A DNA stretch of 54,799 bases, from NCBI RefSeq assembly GCF_000003605.2, contig NW_003145401.1:1-54799 (forward strand), in the 5' to 3' direction. Under the pieces are notes generated by a model. The model ran no database searches. It was not told the DNA's origin and saw only the letters and a program-made list of their open reading frames with translations. The first letter of the stretch is position 1; each line of letters begins with the position of its first letter. This DNA comes from Saccoglossus kowalevskii. Its lineage: Eukaryota > Hemichordata > Enteropneusta > Harrimaniidae. Below are positions 34,501-46,924 of this stretch, in pieces. The position numbers and the translations under genes are program-made.

Positions 34501-35560
34501 GATGTGCCTCTATTGTATTGGGAATGCGTCTCTATTGTATTGGGGATGTGGCTCTATTGTATTGGGGATGTGGCTCTATTGTATTGGGGATGTGGCTCTA
34601 TTGTATTGGGGATGTGCCTCTATTGTATTGGGGATGTGCCTCTATTGTATTGGGAATGCGTCTCTATTGTATTGGGGATGTGGCTCTATTGTATTGGGGA
34701 TGTGCCTCTATTGTATTGGGGATGTGGCTCTATTGTATTGGGGATGCGCCTCTATTGTATTGGTGATGCGCCTCTATTGTATTGGCAATGTGCCTCTATT
34801 GTATTAGGGATGTGCCTCTATTGTATTAGGGATGCGCCTCTATTGTATTAGGGATGCGCCTCTATTGTATTAGGGATGCGCCTCTATTGTATTGGGGTTG
34901 TGCCTCTATTGTATTGGGGATGCGCCTCTATTGTATTGGGGATGCGCCTCTATTGTATTGGGGATGCGCCTCTATTGTATTGGGGATGTGCCTCTATTGT
35001 ATTGGGGATGCGTCTCTATTGTATTAGGGATGTGCCTCTATTGTATTGGGGATGTGCCTCTATTGTATTGGGGATGCGCCTCTATTGTATTGGGGATGCG
35101 CCTCTATTGTATTGGGGATGTGCCTCTATTGTATTGGGGATGCGCCTCTATTGTATTGGGGATGTGCCTCTATTGTATTGGGGATGCGCCTCTATTGTAT
35201 TAGGGATGTGCCTCTATTGTATTGGCAATGTGCCTCTATTGTATTGGGGATGTGCCTCTATTGTATTGGGGATGTGCCTCTATTGTATTGGGGATGCACC
35301 TCTATTGTATTGGGGATGCACCTCTATTGTATTGGGGATGCTCCTCTATTGTATTGGGGGAAGCGCCTCTATTGTATTGGGGATGCGCCTCTATTGTATT
35401 GGGGATGTGCCTCTATTGTATTGGGGATGCGCCTCTATTGTATTGGGGGAAGCGCCTCTATTGTATTGGGGATGCGCCTCTATTGTATTGGGGATGCGCC
35501 TCTATTGTATTGGGGATGCGCCTCTATTGTATTGGGGATGCGCCTCTATTGTATTGGGGA
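34501..35560. repeat. E block plus D block copy 5 (GGGGGAAGCG at 35356 and 35445)
   Basis: 34335-35105 matches 3130-3900 at offset 31205. After one extra monomer near 35100 the offset becomes 31227 through the D part. Four TTAGGG units and GGGGTTGTG separate E from D, as in copy 1. Confidence 0.89.
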
Positions 35561-35969
35561 TGCGCCTCTATTGTATTGGGGATGTGCTTTTATTGTATTG
35601 GGGATGCGCCTCTATTGTATTGGGGATGCACCTCTATTGTATTGGGGATGCGCCTCTATTGTATTGGGGATGCGCCTCTATTGTATTGGGGATGTGGCTC
35701 TATTGTATTGGGGATGTGCCTCTATTGTATTGGGAATGCGTCTCTATTGTATTGGGGATGTGGCTCTATTGTATTGGGGATGTGGCTCTATTGTATTGGG
35801 GATGTGGCTCTATTGTATTGGGGATGTGCCTCTATTGTATTGGGAATGCGTCTCTATTGTATTGGGGATGTGGCTCTATTGTATTGGGGATGTGCCTCTA
35901 TTGTATTGGGGATGTGGCTCTATTGTATTGGGGATGTGCCTCTATTGTATTAGGGATGTGCCTCTATTG
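35561..35969. repeat. Second E block
   Basis: A GTGCTTTTATTG unit, GCACC, then GTGGCTC, GTGCCTC and GGGAATGCGTCTC units in E order. Another E block lies about 1.2 kb upstream. Here E is followed by a K block instead of D. Confidence 0.85.
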
Positions 35970-36434
35970 TATTTGGGATGTGTCTCTATTGTATTGGGGA
36001 TGTGTCTCTATTGTATTGGGGATGTGCCTCTATTGTATTGGGGATGTGTCTCTATTGTATTGGGGAAGTGTCTCTATTGTATTGGGGACGTGTCTCTATT
36101 GTATTGGGGATGTGTCTCTATTGTATTGGGGACGTGTCTCTATTGTATTGGGGATGTGCCTCTATTGTATTGGGGATGTGCCTCTATTGTATTGGGGATG
36201 TGCCTCTATTGTATTGGGGGATGTGTCTCTATTGTATTGGGGATGTGTCTCTATTGTATTGGGGATGTGCCTCTATTGTATTGGGGATGTGCCTCTATTG
36301 TATTGGGGATGTGCCTCTATTGTATTGGGGATGTGCCTCTATTGTATTGTGGATGTGCCTCTATTGTATTGGGGATGTGCCTCTATTGCATTGGGGATGC
36401 GCCTCTATTGTAATGGGGATGCGCCTCTATTGTA
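35970..36434. repeat. K block, subtype 3, copy 2 (five-G unit 36216)
   Basis: Copy of 1879-2343 at offset 34091: TATTTGGG, GTGTCTC, AAG, ACG, GTG, ACG, three GTGCC units, five-G unit, GTGG, GCATT, TAATGG. Confidence 0.89.
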
Positions 36435-36870
36435 TTGGGGATGCGCCTCTATTGCATTGGGAATGCGCCTCTGTTGTATTAGGGATGTGCCTCTATTGTA
36501 TTGGGGATGCGCCTCCATTGTATTGGGGATGCGCCTCTATTGTATTGGGGATGTACCTTTATTGTATTGGGGATGCGCCTCTATTGTATTGGGGATGCGC
36601 CTCTATTGTATTGGGGATGCGCCTCTATTGTATTGGGGATGCGCCTCTGTTGTATTGGGGATGCGCCTCTATTGTATTGGGGATGCGCCTCTATTGTATT
36701 GGGGATGCGCCTCTATTGTATTGGGGATGCGCCTCTATTGTATTGGTGATGCACCTCTATTGTATTGGGGATGCGCCTCTATTGTATTGGGGATGCGCCT
36801 CTATTGTATTGGGGATGCGCCTCTATTGTATTGGGGATGCGCCTCTATTGTATTAGGGATGTGTCTCTAT
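36435..36870. repeat. CpG-rich S block, copy 3
   Basis: GGGAATG, CTGTTG, CTCCATTG, GTACCTTT, CTGTTG and GGTGATGCACC (near 36745) among GCGCC monomers. It aligns with 50776-51170 at offset 14341 up to the indel at 51130. Confidence 0.87.
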
Positions 36871-38560
36871 TGTATTGGGGATGTGCCTCTATTGTATTGG
36901 CAATGTGCCTCTATTGTATTAGGGATGTGCCTCTATTGTATTGGGGATGTGCCTCTATTGTATTGGGGATGTGCCTCTATTGTATTGGGAATGCGCCTCT
37001 ATTGTATTGGGAATGCGCCTCTATTGTATTAGGGATGTGCCTCTATTGTATAGGGGATGCGCCTCTATTGTATTGGGGATGCGCCTCTATTGTATTGGGG
37101 ATGTACCTTTATTGTATTGGGGATGTACCTTTATTGTATTGGGGATGCGCCTCTGTTGTATTGGGGATGCGCCTCTATTGTATTGGGGATGTGCCTCTAT
37201 TGTATTGGGGATGTGCCTCTATTGTATTGGGGATGTGCCTCTATTGTATTGGGGATGTGCCTCTATTGTATTGGGGATGTGCCTCTATTGTATTGGGGAT
37301 GTGTCTCTATTGTATTGGGGATGTGCCTCTATTGTATTGGGGATGTGCCTCTATTGTATTGGGGATGTGCCTCTATTGTATTGGGGATGTGCCTCTATTG
37401 TATTGGGGATGTGCCTCTATTGTATTGGGGATGTGTCTCTATTGTATTGGGGATGTGCCTCTATTGTATTGGGGATGTGCCTCTATTGTATTGGGGATGT
37501 GCCTCTATTGTATTGGGGATGTGCCTCTATTGTATTGGGGATGTGCCTCTATTGTATTGGGGATGTGCCTCTATTGTATTGGGGATGCGCCTCTATTGTA
37601 TTGGCAATGTGCCTCTATTGTATTGGGGATGTGCCTCTATTGTATTGGGGATGTGCCTCTATTGTATTGGGGATGTGCCTCTATTGTATTGGGGATGTGT
37701 CTCTATTGTATTGGGGATGTGTCTCTATTGTATTGGGGATGTGTCTCTATTGTATTGGGGATGTGTCTCTATTGTATTGGGGATGTGTCTCTATTGTATT
37801 GGGGATGTGTCTCTATTGTACTGGGGATGTGCCTCTATTGTATTGGGGATGTGCCTCTATTGTATTGGGGATGTGCCTCTATTGTATTGGGGATGTGCCT
37901 CTATTGTATTGGGGATGTGCCTCTATTGTATTGGGGATGTGCCTCTATTGTATTGGGGATGTGCCTCTATTGTATTGGGGATGTGCCTCTATTGTATTGG
38001 GGATGTGCCTCTATTGTATTGGGGATGTGCCTCTATTGTATTGGGGATGCGCCTCTATTGTATTGGCAATGTGCCTCTATTGTATTGGGGATGTGCCTCT
38101 ATTGTATTGGGGATGTGCCTCTATTGTATTGGGGATGTGCCTCTATTGTATTGGGGATGCGCCTCTATTGTATTGGGGATGTGCCTCTATTGTATTGGGG
38201 ATGTGCCTCTATTGTATTGGGGATGTGCCTCTATTGTATTGGGGATGTGCCTCTATTGTATTGGGGATGCGCCTCTATTGTATTGGGGATGTGTCTCTAT
38301 TGTATTGGGGATGTGTCTCTATTGTATTGGGGATGTGCCTCTATTGTATTGGGGATGTGCCTCTATTGTATTGGGGATGTGCCTCTATTGCATTGGGGAT
38401 GTGCCTCTATTGCATTGGGGATGTGCCTCTATTGCATTGGGGATGTGCCTCTATTGTATTAGGGATGTGTCTCTATTGTATTGGGGATGTGCCTCTATTG
38501 TATTGGGGATGTGCCTCTATTGTATTGGGGATGTGCCTCTATTGTATTGGGGATGTGCCT
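36871..38560. repeat. GGCAATG/TATAGGGG lead-in and a long U zone
   Basis: GGCAATG, TTAGGG, two GGGAATG units and TATAGGGG (about 37048), then mostly GTGCCTC monomers to 38560. From 37823 to 38042 there are ten consecutive reference monomers, directly after a GTACTGG unit. Several GCATT units sit near 38390-38440. Confidence 0.87.
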
Positions 38561-39118
38561 TTATTGCATTGGGGATGCGCCTCTATTGCATTGGGGATGC
38601 GCCTCTATTGTATTGGGGATGCGCCTCTATTGTATTGGGGATGTGTCTCTATTGTATTGGGGATGTGCCTCTATTGTATTGGGGATGTGCCTCTATTGTA
38701 TTGGGGATGTGCCTCTATTGTATTGGGGATGTGCCTCTATTGTATTGGGGATGCACCTCTATTGTATTGGGGATGCACCTCTATTGTATTGGGGATGCGC
38801 CTCTATTGTATTGGGGATGCGCCTCTATTGTATTGGGAATGCGCCTCTATTGTATTAGGGATGTGCCTCTATTGTATTGGGGATGCGCCTCTATTGTATT
38901 GGGGATGCGCCTCTATTGTATTGGGGATGCGCTTCTATTGTATTGGGGATGCGCCTCTATTGTATTGGGGATGCGCCTCTATTGTATTGGGGATGCGCCT
39001 CTATTGTATTGGGGATGCGCCTCTATTGTATTGGGGATGCGCCTCTATTGTATTGGGGATGTGCCTCTATTGTATTGGGGATGTACCTCTATTGTATTGG
39101 GGATGTACCTCTATTGTA
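38561..39118. repeat. GCATT units then CpG-rich run before F
   Basis: GTGCCTTTATTGCATT and GCATT units, GTGTCTC, GTGCC, GCACC, GGGAATG, TTAGGG, then GCGCC monomers with one GCGCTTC unit and two GTACCTC units. The last 250 bases match 27823-28041. Confidence 0.83.
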
Positions 39119-39650
39119 TTAGGGATGAGCCTCTATTGTACTGGGGATGCGCCTCTATTGTATTGGGGATGCGCCTCTATTGTATTGGCGATGTGCCTCT
39201 ATTGTATTGGGGATGCGCCTCTCTTGTATTGTGGATGCGCCTCTATTGTATTGGGGATGTGCCTCTATTGTATTGGAGATGTGCCTCTATTGTATTGGAG
39301 ATGTGCCTCTATTGTATTGGGGATGTGCCTCTATTGTATTGGAGATGTGCCTCTATTGTATTGGGGATGTGCCTCTATTGTATTGGGGATGTGCCTCTAT
39401 TGTATTGGGGATGCGCCTCTATTGTATTGGGGATGCACCTCTCTTGTATTGTGGTTGCGCCTCTATTGTATTGGGGATGTGCCTCTATTGTATTGGAGAT
39501 GTGCCTCTATTGTATTGGGGATGTGCCTCTATTGTATTGGGGATGCGCCTCTATTGTATTGGGGATGCGCCTCTATTGTATTGGAGATGTGCCTCTATTG
39601 TATTGGGGATGTGCCTCTATTGTATTGGGGATGTGCCTCTATTGTATTGG
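39119..39650. repeat. F block, copy 2
   Basis: Same marker order and spacing as copy 1 (offset 11076), including four GGAGATG units before GTGGTTGCG-containing and later units. No length change is seen over about 500 bases. Confidence 0.9.
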
Positions 39651-39960
39651 GGATGCGCCTCTATTGTATTGGGGATGCACCTCTATTGTATTGGGGATGC
39701 GCCTCTATTGTATTGGGGAAGCGCCTCTATTGTATTGGGGATGCGCCTCTATTGTATTGGGGATGCGCCTCTATTGTATTGGGGATGCGCCTCTATTGTA
39801 TTGGGGATGCGCCTCTATTGTATTGGGGATGTGCTTTTATTGTATTGGGGATGCGCCTCTATTGTATTGGGGATGCGCCTCTATTGTATTGGGGATGCGC
39901 CTCTATTGTATTGGGGATGCGCCTCTATTGTATTGGGGATGTGGCTCTATTGTATTGGGG
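39651..39960. repeat. F tail and E lead-in
   Basis: GCACC, one GGGGAAGCG unit, GCGCC monomers, GTGCTTTTATTG and one GTGGCTC unit near 39950. It resembles 34210-34490 but has one GGGGAAGCG unit instead of two adjacent ones. Confidence 0.82.
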
Positions 39961-40788
39961 ATGTGCCTCTATTGTATTGGGAATGCGTGTCTATTGTATT
40001 GGGGAAGTGCCTCTATTATATTGGGGATGCGCCTCTATTGTATTAGGGATGCGCCTCTATTGTATTAGGGATGTGCCTTTATTGTATTGGGGATGTGCCT
40101 CTATTGTATTGGGGATGCGCCTCTATTGTATTGGGAATGCGCCTCTATTGTATTGGGAATGTGTCTCTATTGTATTGGGGAAGTGCCTCTATTATATTGG
40201 GGATGCGCCTCTATTGTATTGGTGATGAGCCTCTATTGTATTGGCAATGTGCCTCTATTGTATTGGTGATGCGCCTCTATTGTATTGGCAATGTGCCTCT
40301 ATTGTATTGGTGATGCGCCTCTATTGTATTGGCAGAGTGCCTCTATTGTATTAGGGATGTGCCTCTATTGCATTGGGGACGTGTCTCTATTGTATTGGGG
40401 ACGTGTCTCTATTGTATTGGGGATGTGTCTCTATTGTATTGGGGATGCGCCTCTATTGTATTGGCAATGTGCCTCTATTGTATTAGGGATGTGCCTCTAT
40501 TGTATTAGGGATGTGCCTCTATTGTATTAGGGATGTGCCTTTATTGTATTAGGGATGTGCCTCTATTGTATTGGGGATGCGCCTCTATTGTATTGGGGAT
40601 GTGCCTCTATTGTATTGGGGATGCGCCTCTATTGTATTGGGGATGCGCCTCTATTGTATTGGGGATGCGCCTCTATTGTATTAGGGATGTGCCTCTATTG
40701 TATTGGGGATGCGCCTCTATTGTATTAGGGATGTGCCTCTATTGTATTAGGGATGTGCCTCTATTGTATTAGAGATGTGCCTCTATTG
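39961..40788. repeat. C block (GGCAGAGTG at 40331)
   Basis: Aligns with C copy 1 at offset 35408 around the diagnostic unit. It is followed by GCATT, two GACGTG units, GGCAATG, four TTAGGG units and alternating GCGCC/TTAGGG units. The last unit before the K block has TTAGAGATG. Confidence 0.88.
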
Positions 40789-41110
40789 TATTTGGGATGT
40801 GTCTCCATTGTATTGGGGATGTGCCTCTATTGTATTGGGGATGTGCCTCTATTGTATTGGGGATGTGTCTCTATTGTATTGGGGAAGTGTCTCTATTGTA
40901 TTGGGGACGTGTCTCTATTGTATTGGGGAAGTGTCTCTATTGTATTGGGGACGTGTCTCTATTGTATTGGGGATGTGCCTCTATTGTATTGGGGATGTGC
41001 CTCTATTGTATTGGGGATGTGCCTCTATTGTATTGGGGATGTGCCTCTATTGTATTGGGGGATGTGTCTCTATTGTATTGGGGATGTGTCTCTATTGTAT
41101 TGGGGATGCG
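40789..41110. repeat. K block, subtype 1 (five-G unit 41057)
   Basis: TATTTGGG with CTCCATTG, then AAG, ACG, AAG, ACG (two units fewer than the 5403 copy), GTGCC units and the five-G unit at 41057. Confidence 0.85.
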
Positions 41111-41604
41111 CCTCTATTGTATTGGGGATGCGCCTCTATTGTATTGGGGATGCGCCTCTATTGTATTGGGGATGTGCCTCTATTGTATTGGGGATGCGTC
41201 TCTATTGTATTAGGGATGTGCCTCTATTGTATTGGGGATGTGCCTCTATTGTATTGGGGATGCGCCTCTATTGTATTGGGGATGTGCCTCTATTGTATTG
41301 GGGTTGCGCCTCTATTGTATTGGGGATGTGCCTCTATTGTATTGGGGATGCGCCTCTATTGTATTAGGGATGTGCCTCTATTGTATTGGCAATGTGCCTC
41401 TATTGTATTGGGGATGTGCCTCTATTGTATTGGGGATGTGCCTCTATTGTATTGGGGATGCACCTCTATTGTATTGGGGATGCACCTCTATTGTATTGGG
41501 GATGCTCCTCTATTGTATTGGGGGAAGCGCCTCTATTGTATTGGGGATGCGCCTCTATTGTATTGGGGATGTGCCTCTATTGTATTGGGGATGCGCCTCT
41601 ATTG
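41111..41604. repeat. Partial D block (single GGGGGAAGCG at 41520)
   Basis: Matches D copy 1 at offset 37391 from the GGCAATG unit onward. It stops after the first five-G unit: the second GGGGGAAGCG is replaced by a direct join to GGCAATG of a C block. Confidence 0.86.
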
Positions 41605-42132
41605 TATTGGCAATGTGCCTCTATTGTATTGGTGATGCGCCTCTATTGTATTGGCAGAGTGCCTCTATTGTATTAGGGATGTGCCTCTATTGCATTGGGG
41701 ACGTGTCTCTATTGTATTGGGGACGTGTCTCTATTGTATTGGGGATGTGTCTCTATTGTATTGGGGATGCGCCTCTATTGTATTGGCAATGTGCCTCTAT
41801 TGTATTAGGGATGTGCCTCTATTGTATTAGGGATGTGCCTTTATTGTATTAGGGATGTGCCTTTATTGTATTAGGGATGTGCCTCTATTGTATTGGGGAT
41901 GCGCCTCTATTGTATTGGGGATGCGCCTCTATTGTATTGGGGATGTGCCTCTATTGTATTGGGGATGCGCCTCTATTGTATTGGGGATGCGCCTCTATTG
42001 TATTGGGGATGCGCCTCTATTGTATTAGGGATGTGCCTCTATTGTATTGGGGATGCGCCTCTATTGTATTAGGGATGTGCCTCTATTGTATTAGGGATGT
42101 GCCTCTATTGTATTAGGGATGTGCCTCTATTG
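41605..42132. repeat. C block, 5'-truncated (GGCAGAGTG at 41653)
   Basis: Only the last part of the GGTGATG/GGCAATG ladder precedes GGCAGAGTG. GCATT, two GACGTG units and TTAGGG units with two CTTTATTG units follow as in copy 1 (5100-5140). Confidence 0.86.
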
Positions 42133-43739
42133 TATTTGGGATGTGTCTCCATTGTATTGGGGATGTGCCTCTATTGTATTGGGGATGTGCCTCTATTGTA
42201 TTGGGGATGTGCCTCTATTGTATTGGGGATGTGTCTCTATTGTATTGGGGAAGTGTCTCTATTGTATTGGGGACGTGTCTCTATTGTATTGGGGACGTGT
42301 CTCTATTGTATTGGGGAAGTGTCTCTATTGTATTGGGGACGTGTCTCTATTGTATTGGGGACGTGTCTCTATTGTATTGGGGATGTGCCTCTATTGTATT
42401 GGGGATGTGCCTCTATTGTATTGGGGGATGTGTCTCTATTGTATTGGGGATGTGTCTCTATTGTATTGGGGATGTGCCTCTATTGTATTGGGGATGTGCC
42501 TCTATTGTATTGGGGATGTGCCTCTATTGTATTGGGGATGCGCCTCTATTGTATTGGGGATGCGCCTCTATTGTATTGGGGATGCGCCTCTATTGTATTG
42601 GGGATGCGCCTCTATTGTATTGGGGATGCGCCTCTATTGTATTAGGGATGTGCCTCTATTGTATTAGGGATGTGCCTCTATTGTATTAGGGATGTGCCTC
42701 TATTGTATTAGGGATGTGCCTCTATTGTATTGGGGATGTGCCTCTATTGTATTTGGGATGTGTCTCTATTGTATTGGGGATGTGCCTCTATTGTATTGGG
42801 GATGTGTCTCTATTGTATTGGGGAAGTGTCTCTATTGTATTGGGGACGTGTCTCTATTGTATTGGGGACTTGTCTCTATTGTATTGGGGAAGTGTCTCTA
42901 TTGTATTGGGGACGTGTCTCTATTGTATTGGGGATGTGCCTCTATTGTATTGGGGATGTGCCTCTATTGTATTGGGGATGTGCCTCTATTGTATTGGGGG
43001 ATGTGTCTCTATTGTATTGGGGATGTGCCTCTATTGTATTGGGGATGTGCCTCTATTGTATTGGGGATGTGCCTCTATTGCATTGGGGATGCGCCTCTAT
43101 TGTAATGGGGATGCGCCTCTATTGTAATGGGGATGCGCCTCTATTGTATTGGGGATGTGCCTCTATTGTATTGGGGATGTGTCTCTATTGTATTTGGGAT
43201 GTGTCTCTATTGTATTTGGGATGTGTCTCTATTGTATTGGGGATGTGCCTCTATTGTATTGGGGATGTGTCTCTATTGTATTGGGGAAGTGTCTCTATTG
43301 TATTGGGGACGTGTCTCTATTGTATTGGGGACTTGTCTCTATTGTATTGGGGAAGTGTCTCTATTGTATTGGGGACGTGTCTCTATTGTATTGGGGATGT
43401 GCCTCTATTGTATTGGGGATGTGCCTCTATTGTATTGGGGATGTGCCTCTATTGTATTGGGGATGCGCCTCTATTGTATTGGGGATGCGCCTCTATTGTA
43501 TTGGGGATGTGCCTCTATTGTATTGGGGATGTGCCTCTATTGTATTGGGGATGTGCCTCTATTGTATTGGGGGATGTGTCTCTATTGTATTGGGGATGTG
43601 TCTCTATTGTATTGGGGATGTGCCTCTATTGTATTGGGGATGTGCCTCTATTGTATTGGGGATGTGCCTCTATTGTATTGTGGATGTGCCTCTATTGTAT
43701 TGTGGATGTGCCTCTATTGTATTGGGGATGTGCCTCTAT
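42133..43739. repeat. Three K blocks with five-G units every 573 bp (42423, 42996, 43569)
   Basis: A subtype 1 copy (TATTTGGG-CTCCATTG at 42133) is followed by two subtype 2 copies (42750, and doubled TATTTGGG at 43191 and 43213). Their five-G units are spaced exactly 573 and 573 bases, each 26 monomers plus 1. Four TTAGGG units (42642-42708) separate the first from the second. The third closes with two GTGG units and no TTTTATT unit. Confidence 0.9.
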
Positions 43740-44110
43740 TGTATTGGGGATGCGCCTCTATTGTATTGGGGATGCTCCTCTATTGTATTGGGGGAAGCGC
43801 CTCTATTGTATTGGGGATGCGCCTCTATTGTATTGGGGATGTGCCTCTATTGTATTGGGGATGCGCCTCTATTGTATTGGGGGAAGCGCCTCTATTGTAT
43901 TGGGGATGCGCCTCTATTGTATTGGGGATGCGCCTCTATTGTATTGGGGATGCGCCTGTATTGTATTGGGGATGCGCCTCTATTGTATTGGGGATGCGCC
44001 TCTATTGTATTGGGGATGCGCCTCTATTGTATTGGGGATGCGCCTCTATTGTATTGGGGATGCGCCTCTATTGTATTGGGGATGTGCCTCTATTGTTTTG
44101 GGGATGTGCC
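43740..44110. repeat. D block, 5'-truncated (GGGGGAAGCG at 43790 and 43879)
   Basis: Starts inside the D order at GATGCTCC, directly after a K tail. The pair is again 89 bases apart. CCTGTATTG and a TGTTTTGG unit follow, the latter also seen in the D copies at 13361 and 32341. Confidence 0.87.
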
Positions 44111-45019
44111 TCTATTGTATTGGGAATGCGTGTCTATTGTATTGGGGAAGTGCCTCTATTATATTGGGGATGCGCCTCTATTGTATTAGGGATGCGCCTC
44201 TATTGTATTAGGGATGTGCCTCTATTGTATTGGGGATGTGCCTCTATTGTATTGGGAATGCGCCTCTATTGTATTGGGGATGCGCCTCTATTGTATTGGG
44301 GATGTGCCTTTATTGTATTGGGGATGTGCCTCTATTGTATTGGGGATGCGCCTCTATTGTATTGGGAATGCGCCTCTATTGTATTGGGAATGTGTCTCTA
44401 TTGTATTGGGGAAGTGCCTCTATTATATTGGGGATGCGCCTCTATTGTATTGGTGATGAGCCTCTATTGTATTGGCAATGTGCCTCTATTGTATTGGTGA
44501 TGCGCCTCTATTGTATTGGCAATGTGCCTCTATTGTATTGGTGATGCGCCTCTATTGTATTGGCAGAGTGCCTCTATTGTATTAGGGATGTGCCTCTATT
44601 GCATTGGGGACGTGTCTCTATTGTATTGGGGACGTGTCTCTATTGTATTGGGGATGTGTCTCTATTGTATTGGGGATGCGCCTCTATTGTATTGGCAATG
44701 TGCCTCTATTGTATTAGGGATGTGCCTCTATTGTATTAGGGATGTGCCTCTATTGTATTAGGGATGTGCCTTTATTGTATTAGGGATGTGCCTCTATTGT
44801 ATTGGGGATGCGCCTCTATTGTATTGGGGATGTGCCTCTATTGTATTGGGGATGCGCCTCTATTGTATTGGGGATGCGCCTCTATTGTATTGGGGATGCG
44901 CCTCTATTGTATTAGGGATGTGCCTCTATTGTATTGGGGATGCGCCTCTATTGTATTAGGGATGTGCCTCTATTGTATTAGGGATGTGCCTCTATTGTAT
45001 TAGGGATGTGCCTCTATTG
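44111..45019. repeat. C block (GGCAGAGTG at 44562)
   Basis: Offset 39639 from C copy 1 at the diagnostic unit. It contains the full ladder: GGGAATGCGTGTC, GGGGAAGTGCC-TTATATT twice, GGTGATGAGCC, GGCAATG and GGTGATG, then TTAGGG units. Confidence 0.88.
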
Positions 45020-46285
45020 TATTTGGGATGTGTCTCCATTGTATTGGGGATGTGCTCTATGTATTGGGGATGTGCCTCTATTGTATTGGGGATGTGTCTA
45101 TATTGTATTGGGGAAGTGTCTCTATTGTATTGGGGACGTGTCTCTATTGTATTGGGGACGTGTCTCTATTGTATTGGGGAAGTGTCTCTATTGTATTGGG
45201 GACGTGTCTCTATTGTATTGGGGATGTGCCTCTATTGTATTGGGGATGTGCCTCTATTGTATTGGGGATGTGCCTCTATTGTATTGGGGGATGTGTCTCT
45301 ATTGTATTGGGGATGTGTCTCTATTGTATTGGGGATGTGCCTCTATTGTATTGGGGATGTGCCTCTATTGTATTGGGGATGTGCCTCTATTGTATTGGGG
45401 ATGCGCCTCTATTGTATTGGGGATGCGCCTCTATTGTATTGGGGATGCGCCTCTATTGTATTGGGGATGCGCCTCTATTGTATTGGGGATGCGCCTCTAT
45501 TGTATTAGGGATGTGCCTCTATTGTATTAGGGATGTGCCTCTATTGTATTAGGGATGTGCCTCTATTGTATTAGGGATGTGCCTCTATTGTATTGGGGAT
45601 GTGCCTCTATTGTATTTGGGATGTGTCTCTATTGTATTGGGGATGTGCCTCTATTGCATTGGGGATGCGCCTCTATTGTAATGGGGATGCGCCTCTATTG
45701 TAATGGGGATGCGCCTCTATTGTATTGGGGATGTGCCTCTATTGTATTGGGGATGTGTCTCTATTGTATTTGGGATGTGTCTCTATTGTATTGGGGATGT
45801 GCCTCTATTGTATTGGGGATGTGCCTCTATTGTATTGGGGATGTGTCTCTATTGTATTGGGGAAGTGTCTCTATTGTATTGGGGACGTGTCTCTATTGTA
45901 TTGGGGACTTGTCTCTATTGTATTGGGGAAGTGTCTCTATTGTATTGGGGACGTGTCTCTATTGTATTGGGGATGTGCCTCTATTGTATTGGGGATGTGC
46001 CTCTATTATTGTATTGGGGATGTGCCTCTATTGTATTGGGGATGTGCCTCTATTGTATTGGGGATGTGTCTCTATTGTATTGGGGATGTGTCTCTATTGT
46101 ATTGGGGATGTGCCTCTGTGCCTCTATTGTATTGGGGATGTGCCTCTATTGTATTGGGGATGTGCCTCTATTGTATTGGGGATGTGCCTCTATTGTATTG
46201 TGGATGTGCCTCTATTTTATTGGGGATGTGCCTCTATTGCATTGGGGATGCGCCTCTATTGTAATGGGGATGCGCCTCTATTGTA
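45020..46285. repeat. K subtype 1 and subtype 2 copies with unusual length variants
   Basis: TATTTGGG occurs at 45020, 45613 and 45767, and a five-G unit at 45286. Length variants are a 20-base unit (45046-45065), a 25-base unit with an extra ATT (45991-46015) and a 30-base unit (46104-46133) holding an 8-base duplication of GTGCCTCT. It ends with TTTTATT (46215), GCATT and two TAATGG units. Confidence 0.87.
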
Positions 46286-46924
46286 ATGGGGATGCGCCTC
46301 TATTGTATTGGGGATGTGCCTCTATTGTATTGGGGATGTGTCTCTATTGTATTTGGGATGTGTCTCTATTGTATTGGGGATGTGCCTCTATTGTATTGGG
46401 GATGTGTCTCTATTGTATTGGGGAAGTGTCTCTATTGTATTGGGGAAGTGTCTCTATTGTATTGGGGACGTGTCTCTATTGTATTGGGGATGTGCCTCTA
46501 TTGTATTGGGGATGTGCCTCTATTGTATTGGGGATGTGCCTCTATTGTATTGGGGATGTGCCTCTATTGTATTGGGGATGCGCCTCTATTGTATTGGGGA
46601 TGTGCCTCTATTGTATTGGGGATGTGCCTCTATTGTATTGGGGATGTGCCTCTATTGTATTGGGGATGCGCCTCTATTGTATTGGGGATGCGCCTCTATT
46701 GTATTGGGGATGTGCCTCTATTGTATTGGGGATGTGCCTCTATTGTATTGGGGGATGTGTCTCTATTGTATTGGGGATGTGCCTCTATTGTATTGGGGAT
46801 GTGCCTCTATTGTATTGGGGATGTGCCTCTATTGTATTGGGGATGTGCCTCTATTGTATTGGGGATGTGCCTCTATTGTATTGGGGATGTACCTCTATTG
46901 TATTGGGGATGTACCTCTATTGTA
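46286..46924. repeat. K block, intermediate subtype (five-G unit 46750)
   Basis: TATTTGGG at 46350, two AAG units, one ACG unit and no ACTTG unit. Alternating GTGCC and GCGCC units follow, then the five-G unit at 46750, GTGCC units and two GTACCTC units that start the F lead-in. Confidence 0.85.
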
